From Brevibacillus dissolubilis (lineage in GTDB: Bacteria > Bacillota > Bacilli > Brevibacillales > Brevibacillaceae), in the NCBI RefSeq assembly GCF_006170445.1, contig NZ_VCNA01000001.1:248001-312000 (forward strand): 64,000 bases of DNA, written 5' to 3'. The translations under genes and the position numbers were made by a program. This document shows positions 1-9,500 of this stretch, piece by piece; the stretch's first letter is position 1, and each line of letters begins with the position of its first letter. The notes under the pieces were generated by a model. The model saw nothing but the letters and a program-made list of their open reading frames with translations, had not been told where the DNA came from and did not search any database.

Positions 1-289
1 GGGTGACGCCGCATGTATTTCGGGCGAGCATCGCAACTATTTTGGACGAACGCGGCAATATTGAGCTTGACGCTATCAAATATCTGCTTGGTCACAGCCA
101 TACAGAGAACATACGGTATTATCTGCGTAGGGATCGGCGGATCGGCGCAAAATCAATCAATTGCGTCAGGAGTTGCCGTAGATCGAAGAGGATTTAGAAA
201 AAAGTTTACATAATAAAATTATGGTTGATAAAAGTAACTCAGCCGACAGAGGAAAAGAGGCAGTGGGTGAAAGAATTCAAGCCCCATGA
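1..289 (+). pseudogene. tyrosine recombinase (phage-type integrase), C-terminal remnant, frameshifted
   Basis: Reading from base 3, the protein contains TPHVFR (the HxxR catalytic box) and then LLGHS followed by NIRYY, the LGH...Y end of the tyrosine-recombinase catalytic core with the nucleophilic tyrosine. The frame is lost at 131-146, where the octamer ggatcggc occurs twice in tandem. Removing one copy restores a plausible integrase tail (RKINQLRQEL). That restored frame still hits a TAG at 179-181, then runs on as IEEDLEKSLHNK to a TGA at 287-289, so at least two lesions are visible. The N-terminal and first-arginine parts are not in the window on this side; they could lie upstream or correspond to the opposite-strand fragment at 13105-13716. 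The gene is almost certainly inactive. Its tail overlaps the first codons of the following protease ORF in another frame. Confidence 0.8.
131..146 (+). repeat. 8-bp tandem duplication causing the integrase frameshift
   Basis: The octamer ggatcggc occurs at 131-138 and again at 139-146 with no spacer. Deleting one copy brings the recombinase reading frame back into register, so this looks like a small replication-slippage duplication that inactivated the gene. Confidence 0.75.
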
Positions 290-1865
290 GAAAAAGAAAA
301 AAGAGATGGCAGACATCGACCAAGTCAAAGTGGATGCAGATGTGGCGCGAGTCCAAGGGGATACCTTGTCAGCGGATGCACTGAGCGGCACCAAAAAAGT
401 ACTGGTTTTGCTGGTTGATTTCAATGATGTGTCCATCCAGAATACAGAAGCGGTATGGAGTGACCGTTTTTTCGGCACCTCGACAGGTACAGTCCGCAAC
501 TATTTTAACGAAGTCAGCAATGGACGTCTGACACTGGCACCAGCCAATGAAACAGCAGGTCTAGCTAATGATGGTGTAATCAAAGTCAAACTCAACTACA
601 ACCATCCAAATACCGGCAGTAACACCTCGACAGCAAATAAAACAATCGTCACCAACGCTATCACCGCTGCTGACCCTTACGTCAATTTTTCCAGCTTCGA
701 CACAGACGGTGACGGCGACGTAGAAAAAGATGAGCTCTACATTGTTACCGTAACAGCAGGGTATGAAGCCTCCTACAGTTCGAGTTATTCTCCAAGTGTG
801 TGGGCTCACCACTGGTATTCGTCGTCATCCACCCGCGACGGAAAAACACTCAGAGGGGAATACGTACAACAAGGCGAACTTCACGGCTCCCACATGGCTA
901 CGATGGGGGTTCTGTGTCATGAACTGGCACACAGCATGACACTTCCAGATCTCTACGATACCGATCAAAGCAGCGCTGGCGTAGGTATTCATAGCTTAAT
1001 GGCTGCTGGCTCGTGGGGGAGGGTATCCGGACAAACTCCAGCACATTTGGATGCTTGGTCGAAACAACTTCTCGGCTTTGTCAACCCAACCGTCATCACC
1101 AGCGAAGGCAACTATACATACACGCTCAACGCCTTCCCAGGTGTCTACAACACGATCAGAATCAATGCAGGCACCGCTTCAAGCGAATACTTCCTGTTGG
1201 AAAACCGTCAATTTGATGGGTATGACGCTGGGCTTACCCGCTCAGTCACAGGCAGTGGAGGGATTGCGATCTGGCATATTGACGAGTCGATGACAAACAA
1301 CGCCGATGACACACACCGAAAAGTAGACTTGGAAGAATCTAACCAAGCGGCTCTTGGCTACAGTCAATTGGATAGCGATATATCCTCCGGCTATGATCAT
1401 TACTACTATTCCGGAAATGTAAGTCAATGGTCACCGACAACTACACCGAACAGCAATCTATATTCAGGCGCTAAAACGTATGTGAAAGTAACAGCTAACA
1501 GTGTCAGTGGCAATGCGATGACTGTCAATGTTCTATATGACCGGACAGCACCGACGGCTCCTTCTAACCTGACTGCAAAAAGCCCTACCTCGTCTTCAAT
1601 GGTACTCAACTGGACAGCTTCAACAGATACGGTTGGAGTGAAGGAATACCGCATCTACCGTAACGGTTCACTTAGAGCTACTGTCTCCGGCACCAGCACG
1701 ACGTTCACTGATACTAATCTGGTGATGTACCAGCTCTATTCGTATCAAGTTGCTGCGTATGATGCCATGGGTAATAAGTCTTCTTATAGCAACACTGCGT
1801 CGTCTTATACTTATGGCAGTGTTGACGACGATAGAATCGCTCCTGCCAACACGCTGCAAGAGTGA
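225..1865 (+). CDS. M6-family metalloprotease with C-terminal fibronectin III domain, 5' end replaced
   Basis: This 546-residue ORF starts at a TTG at 225. The catalytic domain of an M6 (immune inhibitor A-like) zinc protease begins near residue 65 (KVLVLLVDFND). The zinc motif is HELAH at about 232-236 followed by PDLYD, as in M6 enzymes. Residues 165-175 (DTDGDGDVEKDE) look like a calcium-binding loop. A fibronectin III domain covers about 440-530. Known relatives are exported, yet this product has no signal peptide: its first ~20 codons are read from the tail of the decayed integrase in another frame, so the original signal and pro-region seem to have been lost. No convincing ribosome binding site precedes the TTG. 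It may be a 5'-truncated, non-functional or cytoplasmic remnant. A terminator follows at 1909-1941. Confidence 0.8.
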   Translation: MIKVTQPTEEKRQWVKEFKPHEKKKKEMADIDQVKVDADVARVQGDTLSADALSGTKKVLVLLVDFNDVSIQNTEAVWSDRFFGTSTGTVRNYFNEVSNGRLTLAPANETAGLANDGVIKVKLNYNHPNTGSNTSTANKTIVTNAITAADPYVNFSSFDTDGDGDVEKDELYIVTVTAGYEASYSSSYSPSVWAHHWYSSSSTRDGKTLRGEYVQQGELHGSHMATMGVLCHELAHSMTLPDLYDTDQSSAGVGIHSLMAAGSWGRVSGQTPAHLDAWSKQLLGFVNPTVITSEGNYTYTLNAFPGVYNTIRINAGTASSEYFLLENRQFDGYDAGLTRSVTGSGGIAIWHIDESMTNNADDTHRKVDLEESNQAALGYSQLDSDISSGYDHYYYSGNVSQWSPTTTPNSNLYSGAKTYVKVTANSVSGNAMTVNVLYDRTAPTAPSNLTAKSPTSSSMVLNWTASTDTVGVKEYRIYRNGSLRATVSGTSTTFTDTNLVMYQLYSYQVAAYDAMGNKSSYSNTASSYTYGSVDDDRIAPANTLQE

Positions 1866-1908
1866 TCGGTACGCAAGGCATGACAGAATAAGTTTTTATA
1901 AATACGAA

Positions 1909-1941
1909 AGAGCTCTCCGCATAACATGGAGGGCTCTTTTT
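1909..1941 (+). terminator. rho-independent terminator after the M6 protease
   Basis: The arms agagctctcc (1909-1918) and ggagggctct (1928-1937) form a 10-bp stem with one G-U pair, followed by a T run. Confidence 0.8.
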
Positions 1942-2060
1942 GGTAAAAAGGCGGGGGGGTGATCCAAGCTATCACGAGAATGGCAACCCATTCTAACTCA
2001 CGAATATGCACTCATCTGCCTAAACTCCTGTCGATTTTACACAAAATTAACACCTTGTAA

Positions 2061-2089
2061 TTGCTTGATTATGTAAATAAATGTATAAT
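2061..2089 (+). promoter_or_regulatory. sigma-A-like promoter of the Rhs operon
   Basis: TTGCTT at 2061-2066 and TATAAT at 2084-2089 are separated by exactly 17 bp in AT-rich DNA, about 60 bp upstream of the first gene of the operon (start 2150, ribosome binding site aaaggag). Confidence 0.6.
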
Positions 2090-2149
2090 ATCCTTTGAAT
2101 TTGTAAATAAATTCAAATTTTTTAATCAGAAAGGAGAAAGAGTACAGCA

Positions 2150-3370
2150 ATGTCTAAAAAGCACCTATTTTTATTGCTTATTTGTTGTTTGGTTTTCCAA
2201 GCTCAAGGATTTTCTTCTGTATTTGCTTCGAGTAAGGAAACAAAAGCCGTTTACGGAAGCTCCTCTGAGACTCCCCTTCATTCTCTACTAGCTCAACCGG
2301 AATCGAAAGAAGCTTCCAAAAAGCCACCTGTCCCCCCAAAAAAAATGAAACCGCCGGTAAAAAAGAATTTACCCAAAACGAGACCAACTCCGCTAAAGCC
2401 ACCAAAAGGAAATGGACCCACAGCCATTCCGATCGGTTCACATGCACCCGATTCTCCAAGTCTATGGGTAAGTTCCATGGACGGTTCCAGCGTTACGTTG
2501 AGCTGGAGTACGGGCGCAGAACAGTACCAATTGGAAAAATGGTCAGATATCACTCAGCAGTGGGAAACGATTTACACTGGAGCAGACACAAAATATATCG
2601 ATAGCGATATCCAGTCTGCTGAGAGTTATTTTTACCATGTTGCGGGACAGAATGGGGAGGAGTCTTCAGCATGGAATTTTAACGGTGGATATGTCGCCTA
2701 CACACCATACCCAGATTACACCGGGGCACAAAGCTATTTCACCGTTCATGCGACCAGCACGAAAACAACTTTTACCGGATATGGTGGAGAGTATTATGTA
2801 CTTTACGAGTGGATCAACAACGATTGGGTGGAATTATACTACGGACCAGATCAGTCTTTCGAAGACCTTGAAGTGATGCCCAATCATGAAAGTATGTATT
2901 ACGTACTGGTATGGAACGGAAATGAATGGATGGGGACTAATGGCTACGGGTATGTTTCCGTTAATACACCTCCGGCCATGCCACAAAATTTGAAGGCCCA
3001 ACCCTCTGCAACGGCCATTAAGTTGAGATGGGATGCGGTAAGTGGCGCTCCCCTCGAAGATCAGATTATTAATTATCACATCCTTGTGAATAACGAAGAG
3101 ATAGGCTCTACTACGGAAACTTCTTTTGTCGTACCAAATGTAAAGCCGGGAACAGAATACACGGTCTCCATATTCGCGGACAATAGCTTGTGGGCCAAAA
3201 GTGACCGGAATGAATTGCATGTAAAGACAATGCCAACTACAGGAAAACTATTGGAATACAAGTACAATTCCAAAAACCAATTAGATGAAATACAAGCAGA
3301 TGGTATTGTCATCGTAAAGTTCCACTATGATGAGAACGGAAATTTACTAAGGAGAGAGATCCTTCAGTAG
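2150..3370 (+). CDS. exported fibronectin III-like protein with a C-terminal YD-type tail
   Basis: The 406-residue product begins with a clear signal peptide (Lys-Lys, then a hydrophobic stretch to about residue 27, with Ala at the likely cleavage site). Residues 45-95 are a Lys/Pro-rich linker. Fibronectin III-like beta domains follow: one near 100-165 (VTLSWSTG; YFYHVAGQNG) and one near 275-360 (AIKLRWDAVSG; EYTVSIFADN). The last 40 residues read LLEYKYNSKNQLDEIQADG and then FHYDENGNLLRR, which is one Rhs/YD-repeat unit. The gene starts the operon and lies 21 bp before the Ig-like gene, two genes ahead of the full Rhs gene. The YD tail suggests that it contacts, or was duplicated from, the Rhs shell. 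The exact role is unknown; it is probably extracellular or wall-attached. Confidence 0.75.
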   Translation: MSKKHLFLLLICCLVFQAQGFSSVFASSKETKAVYGSSSETPLHSLLAQPESKEASKKPPVPPKKMKPPVKKNLPKTRPTPLKPPKGNGPTAIPIGSHAPDSPSLWVSSMDGSSVTLSWSTGAEQYQLEKWSDITQQWETIYTGADTKYIDSDIQSAESYFYHVAGQNGEESSAWNFNGGYVAYTPYPDYTGAQSYFTVHATSTKTTFTGYGGEYYVLYEWINNDWVELYYGPDQSFEDLEVMPNHESMYYVLVWNGNEWMGTNGYGYVSVNTPPAMPQNLKAQPSATAIKLRWDAVSGAPLEDQIINYHILVNNEEIGSTTETSFVVPNVKPGTEYTVSIFADNSLWAKSDRNELHVKTMPTTGKLLEYKYNSKNQLDEIQADGIVIVKFHYDENGNLLRREILQ

Positions 3371-3391
3371 AAGGCGGGAGGGTAGAACTAT

Positions 3392-6300
3392 ATGAGTCTG
3401 CAAAAATATAAAGTATTACCCCTGTTAATACCCTTAATCGGTACCTATGTCATTCCAGCAAGTACGTCTGGGGCAATCTCATCCAATTCCAATGCTAATA
3501 TGGCCACCATCAAACTAACTGGGGAGCGCGGAGAAAAATCGTGGTATATCTCAGACATAGCGTTTTCTTCAACGCAACTGCCTGCAAACTCCACACTTTC
3601 AATCAAAATAGACGATGGCGGGGAAATACCAGTCTCTGACTCGTATTCATATAGCGAAGAGGGGAGACATGAAGCTGCTTTTATCGTTAAAGATAAAAAA
3701 GATAAAGTGATCGGACAAGCTTCTAAGGGCTTTAAACTTGATAAAACAAAACCAGAAGCCCAGGTGCAGGTAGCGGGTGTTCAGGGAGAAAATGGCTGGC
3801 ATGTCTCTGATGTGGAAGTATCTGTTGGTTCCACGGATGTTACGTCCAAATTAGCTAAAGTAGACTATGCCATCGATTCTGAAATACTTCGCGCATATCA
3901 GGAGCCTGAACGATTTACGGCAGAAGGTGAGCATTACGTCATCGTTGAGTCGAAGGATAATGCCGGGAATGTTACGGAAATTCGCCAGCCATTTTCTATC
4001 GACAAAACCAAGCCAATCATCTCAGACGTCTATTTACAAGATGAGTATTATTGGGACCAAGAGTTTCCCATCCTTTTTCAGACGAAAGACTCTATATCTG
4101 GTGTTGGTTCTGTTACCGCCACCATTAACGATCGACCCGTTACGAATGGGAAATCCTACCGTTTTACCGAACCTGGTTGGCATACATATCGGATCGAGGT
4201 AAAAGATAAAGCTGGTTTGAAAGCGGTCTATGAGACTAAATTTGAGGTGTACATTCCAGCTAACATTTCCTTTCAGCCGGAAAACTTGCAACTAGACTAT
4301 GGAACCGGGATGTCCACCAACTTCATAGAACTGCCTGAACCTTTTGAACCAGAAAAGATTAAATTCGCCACTGTGCAAACGAATGACAAGACCGTACATG
4401 TCCAAGATCCGAAGTATGGATTTGTATTGAATCCCATTGGAGATGAAAATGTAAATGGCATTCGTGAAATGATGGTCAAATATGAACGGGAATCACTTAT
4501 TAATGTGATTGTCCCAGGTAACGCACAAACGGAAGACAAATGGAAACCTTCTACTGTCACCATGTTTGGTGATTGGGATCAATATCATTTCAAGGGGTAT
4601 GACCATATCCATACCGTGAACTCTGGCTATACTCCGCCGCCACCGGATGTTACCCCTCCGACAGTTACTTTAAATCCGAGCGATGGAACAACCAATGTTT
4701 CCGTAGATGTTACCCCAACTCTCACTTTCTCCGAACCGATCAGGTTAGAAAGCTCTGAAGAGTTAACGGATTCAAAGGTGCAAGAGATCATTCGATTTAC
4801 AGATGAGCAAGGTCAACCTGTGGAGTTTACAGCAAATTGGGTGAAAAACAGGTATTTTATTCAACTGAATCCCCAAAAACAACTGATGGGTAACCAACGA
4901 TTTACAATCCACTTGGATAAAAACAGCTTTATCGATTCAAGTTCCAACGGCATCGCACCGATCCATTCGAGTTTCCGTACTGATAAGCATGAAATCGTCT
5001 TTCAACCGCCATTACCGATTCCTGTCATTGAAGTGGAACCAGACGAACCAATCGATTCGGGAGAGATTTCGTTTCCGACAACACCATCGACTGGGAATCC
5101 ACCAGGGGGAAACAACCCCGGCAACCCACCAAGTAAACCACCAGGCGGCACCAATCCGCCACCACCACCAAGTCGACCTGGGGGAAAATTGTTAGCTGTC
5201 ACCCAAGCAGCATTCATCACCATTACAGGAGCGACCAGCTCAGCTACTATTCATACTGCTATGGACGAGGTACTAACGAGTTTAACCGAGGCCGTTACCA
5301 CAGAAACTGATGATGTGCTGACACGATTAGGGTGGATTGATAACACAATCAAAACGGTTATGAAGGCGATGGCCGATAAGATGGATCAAGGGATCGTAGC
5401 AGAAGCAGATGTGGCGAATCGTGCTCAATCTGTTTTATCACTGGCAAATCAACAAGCGTTCAACCATCTATCCCATGACAATCTTAATCAAGTGGATCGG
5501 GCCACAACCGTTGTTTCTCATCTTTTGGATCAAGTGGTCAGTAAATTGGATCAGTCTGCTATGACGGAAGATTTTTCAGCAGAGTTGAGTAACGCGATCC
5601 AACACATCGTTGAAACAGAAGGAACCATGAAAATCAAAAATTTCGGGACAATCGAAGACTTATCCGGAGTTACGAAGAGCATATCTGCCAAAATTAATTT
5701 GTTTACCAGAAAATTAGGTGAAAAAGCCGACCTGATCGAAATGGACAAAAATATTTTGGTAGAAACAGAGTCGACCGGTCTTACACGAATGAATCTGGAT
5801 GCTGACGCTGTGAATCAACTCTCAAAGAAAGGGTTTTCCTTGTCTATTACCGATGAACAAGGCGTGGGAATATCCGTTCCAAACCGAGCCATCAAAAGTC
5901 TGGAGAATCAGAACGTATCATTCTTGATGGAAATGATTCCGTTATCTTCTGTGACTGCTTCACCTGAGAATGAAAAAGCCCTCAAAGTAAAATTGCTGTT
6001 AGATGGGAAATCCCAAGAGAAACCCCTCAAATCACCGTTCATTGTTACCCTTCCTGTCAGTGCGAAAAATAGTTCCCAGCCTATGTTAGCAACCTATTTC
6101 GATGAAAACACAAACGCATGGGAGTATGTACGTTCCTCTGACAAACAACCGGTGCTGTTGCTGCCACATAACGGGGTGGTCGCGATCCCAACAAATCGTT
6201 TCGGTCTCTTTAAAGTGAACACTCCTACCATCACCAAGATCGAATTGCCAGACAAATCATTACAGCTAAAAGCAAGCTCCACACATCAACTGACCGTCAA

Positions 6301-6505
6301 TGCGATCCTTGGAGATGGTAACAAAGTGGATATTACGGACTCTCAATGGGGAACCACTTACAAAATCAGCAAGCAAAAACTGGCAACCATCGACAATCAT
6401 GGTTTGTTGCATATTTCTGATAAGGCTAAACCAAAGGACAATTTTATTGTATGGGTAAAACATGCTGACCAATTAGTGAGACTTCCAATTGCAGTAATCA
6501 AGTAA
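3392..6505 (+). CDS. large exported protein with Ig-like domains and proline-rich linker
   Basis: The 1037-residue product starts at an ATG behind ggcgggagg. It carries an N-terminal signal sequence (about 1-28). Repeated beta domains with the linker motif DKTKPE or DKTKPI at about 120 and 207 resemble OmpL47/Ig-like modules. Residues about 416-530 resemble the SbsA-type Big_5 domain (DVTPP; NVSVDVTPTLTFSEPI). A Pro/Gly/Asn-rich linker lies at about 565-600, followed by a probable helical segment (600-770). The C-terminal ~90 residues resemble a group 2 bacterial Ig-like domain (LQLKASSTHQLTVNAILGDG). No SLH or LPXTG anchor is visible. It is encoded between the FN3 protein and the Rhs protein with short gaps (21 and 45 bp), so it is probably a cell-surface partner or scaffold of the Rhs toxin. 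No enzymatic motif was seen. Confidence 0.75.
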   Translation: MSLQKYKVLPLLIPLIGTYVIPASTSGAISSNSNANMATIKLTGERGEKSWYISDIAFSSTQLPANSTLSIKIDDGGEIPVSDSYSYSEEGRHEAAFIVKDKKDKVIGQASKGFKLDKTKPEAQVQVAGVQGENGWHVSDVEVSVGSTDVTSKLAKVDYAIDSEILRAYQEPERFTAEGEHYVIVESKDNAGNVTEIRQPFSIDKTKPIISDVYLQDEYYWDQEFPILFQTKDSISGVGSVTATINDRPVTNGKSYRFTEPGWHTYRIEVKDKAGLKAVYETKFEVYIPANISFQPENLQLDYGTGMSTNFIELPEPFEPEKIKFATVQTNDKTVHVQDPKYGFVLNPIGDENVNGIREMMVKYERESLINVIVPGNAQTEDKWKPSTVTMFGDWDQYHFKGYDHIHTVNSGYTPPPPDVTPPTVTLNPSDGTTNVSVDVTPTLTFSEPIRLESSEELTDSKVQEIIRFTDEQGQPVEFTANWVKNRYFIQLNPQKQLMGNQRFTIHLDKNSFIDSSSNGIAPIHSSFRTDKHEIVFQPPLPIPVIEVEPDEPIDSGEISFPTTPSTGNPPGGNNPGNPPSKPPGGTNPPPPPSRPGGKLLAVTQAAFITITGATSSATIHTAMDEVLTSLTEAVTTETDDVLTRLGWIDNTIKTVMKAMADKMDQGIVAEADVANRAQSVLSLANQQAFNHLSHDNLNQVDRATTVVSHLLDQVVSKLDQSAMTEDFSAELSNAIQHIVETEGTMKIKNFGTIEDLSGVTKSISAKINLFTRKLGEKADLIEMDKNILVETESTGLTRMNLDADAVNQLSKKGFSLSITDEQGVGISVPNRAIKSLENQNVSFLMEMIPLSSVTASPENEKALKVKLLLDGKSQEKPLKSPFIVTLPVSAKNSSQPMLATYFDENTNAWEYVRSSDKQPVLLLPHNGVVAIPTNRFGLFKVNTPTITKIELPDKSLQLKASSTHQLTVNAILGDGNKVDITDSQWGTTYKISKQKLATIDNHGLLHISDKAKPKDNFIVWVKHADQLVRLPIAVIK

Positions 6506-6550
6506 AATCATGTTCCACATAGACTGGAAAAGATAAAGGAGAAGGAAAGT

Positions 6551-9500
6551 ATGAAAAGATGGAAGGCGTTAAAACTGGCGCTGTCATTCTCGCTGCTCCT
6601 CCCCGGATTCACGTCAGGAATCGCATATGGGGCGGATGAAGCCGAACATGATGGGCGAGCACCCATAAAAATTCCAACTGTATCGAACCCAAAGGATCAA
6701 GTACACAGTACAGCCGAGTGGGTCATCAAAGAGGAGATAGAGAAACAAACTGCCGAGATTAATGACAAAGGGAAAAAAGATGGGAAAGACAACTGGAAGG
6801 ACGACGAAAAAGGCAATCCGAATGAAATCCCAATCTATACGGATGAAGAGATTTTAGCATTGAAGTGGGGTACGCTTACACCAGAAACCGTCGTCAAGCT
6901 ATATCACGAATTTGATCGGGAAACATTGCTGATTGCCGCTCATTTTTATCCGAATCTGCGAGACTTTTTGTCGAGAAAAGAAAAGACAGCATTGGCCAAG
7001 AAAAATGACAAGCCGATCTTGCAGGAACTAAAAAAACTGTCAAAAGAGCAAAAAGCGCTGCTGGACAAGTATACCCCGGCAGTTGAGCAAATCAACAAGC
7101 AGTGGGAGGACGGAACATTTGCGGCGGATGCGATTGCATCACCTGAGTTAACTGGTGATATCAAATTCTCGGAAAAACAAATGAAACACGTCTATCAACG
7201 ACCAAATACACAAAATCCGGTCGATGACTTCTACCGTTCGGCCAACGTCGTTGAAACGGACTTAGCCTTGCAAGGGAAGCATGGGATGGACCTCGTCATT
7301 CAACGCCAGTACAATTCGCTGGACAGTAAAACGCGGATTCCTACCGTTGAATATGATGCCGATACCGATGATTGGGATAATCAGAAAGACAGCGAACTCT
7401 TCTTTAACGAGTTTCTGCCTTTTGCCCGAGGATGGACATTCAACATTCCAACTTTTACCTATACGGATACGTTCGCTTTCGAGGTTGCCGAATTCTTTGA
7501 TGGTGATAAAGTACGATATTATCTCGAAGAAGACGAAATAGATCGTTATACCATTACTCTTGATGATGGAACAACACTCATTTATGAGAACGGCACGTTC
7601 CTCAACCACCCTTATGAAGGTATCGATTTTGACGTGAATGTATCTGGCAAAAGTTTTGAGCTACGGTTGAACGGAATGGAGTACGACTTTTACAAATCAA
7701 GTGATTCCGATTCCCTGACGGTACATAAAACCAATGCCTATGGCGACACGATCAAGTACAGAATGTACAAAGATGACACAGAAGATAACGTCGTCGAAAT
7801 CGAGGATACCTATGGCCGATTTGTTGTGATGGAGAGAGACAGTGGTGGAGGCATTACCAATCTCAAGCTGTATAAAAATGAGACGGATAAAAATAACGAA
7901 GAAAATGAGATCAAGGAACTGGATTACAACATAGAGTACTCCAACTCCAGTGACCCGGATAACAGCAGCTATTCCAAGTTGTTGTCCGTTGAAGAGGGAG
8001 ATGGAACGACCGATTCTCTGGTGGCTGAATATACTTATGACACGAGAAATGCGGAGTTTAATCTCATTAGTAATTATGTGTTCGATGAAGATGACGACAA
8101 TTTTGATTTTGAATCCGACGATTATTTGGATGAGGACTATGAAAACCGAAGCAAAACACTGAACTATTTATTGTTGACCGACGTCAACTATCCTGTCTCG
8201 GGATTAAAGATGAAATACTATTATTCTACCTATGACTCTGACCCGACCAATCCGAGCAGTCGGGGGGTCGTGCGTCTCTATCAGGATGACAATATTTTGT
8301 CCTATATCAGTTATCATCCTGTCAGCTACGTGGATTTCATCTATACCCCCTATGGAGAAGAAGAAGGTCCTCAGTTTTTTAAGGAATATTCTATGTATGA
8401 CTTAGAGTCTGAGTATACGTGGGAGATATGGAAAAAACCACGTACCTGGTCCTTTCATCGTTTGAAGAATGCCGATGACCGCCACGGTGATATCATTTCA
8501 ACGATTGAGTATCCTTCCCACGGTTATTCCGTAGAATCGACTTATCAGACGGACGAGTTTGGTAATCATCTGCTGCGCCGCAAGCAAACAGAAATTTTTA
8601 GTGCAAAACCTACACTTACTGCAACGGATGGTTCGACTACGTATAGCTTTCAACCGATTGAAGCTGTTTCGTATGCATATGAACCAAGCTTTAATGAAGA
8701 GGGTCACGAAGTCCACGGCAGTTTGAAACCGATTTATGAATTCCATTTCATTCCCAATCAGGTTGATGCGGCTGTAAATAAGTTTTTGATGAACCCGAAA
8801 CTGAATGAAGACGGCACATTGAAAACGGACACCACTACAAAATCAAAACTTTCCCAATACGCCAACATTACGACCTATGACTACAACAACTATGGCGATA
8901 TTAACACCATCACAGATCCGTATGGTGTGAAAACAGATTATGACTATCGTTACTATGATCTGTGGGAAGCAGACAATGTCTTCCGACCAGTGAACCGTAT
9001 TACCACCACATCGGCTGATGGGTCTTTAGAAACAGAGACAGAGATCTTCTTTGACGACAACATGTTGGCTGATAAGGAAACAACAACCTATACGTTCCCG
9101 ACAAATTCAGGCACTCAGGTTGATACGATTACGCGCGAGTATGACTACAATTCCGATCTGGAAGTATCTCAAATACGGGAGACAAGTATATCCGGTAAGC
9201 CAGGGCTTTCCTCACCAACATCCGTGGTGGAGTTCAGCTCTTATGACAATTATGGTCATGCCACCACGAAAGTCATAAAGAATGTTAAACTTGGTGGAAC
9301 GACACAAGATTTGATTACAAAATTTGATTATGTAAACGGGCTTGACTTATTAGACAATCAGACCTTTCCAGACGGAAGTTTTGTCGACTACGACTATGAC
9401 GAACTTAACCGGGTTACGAGTGAGGAATTTGTAAACGGAACCAACAGAAAAGAAAAAGTCTATACGTACGCCGACTCGCAGCGTAAAGTAACGGTGGAGA

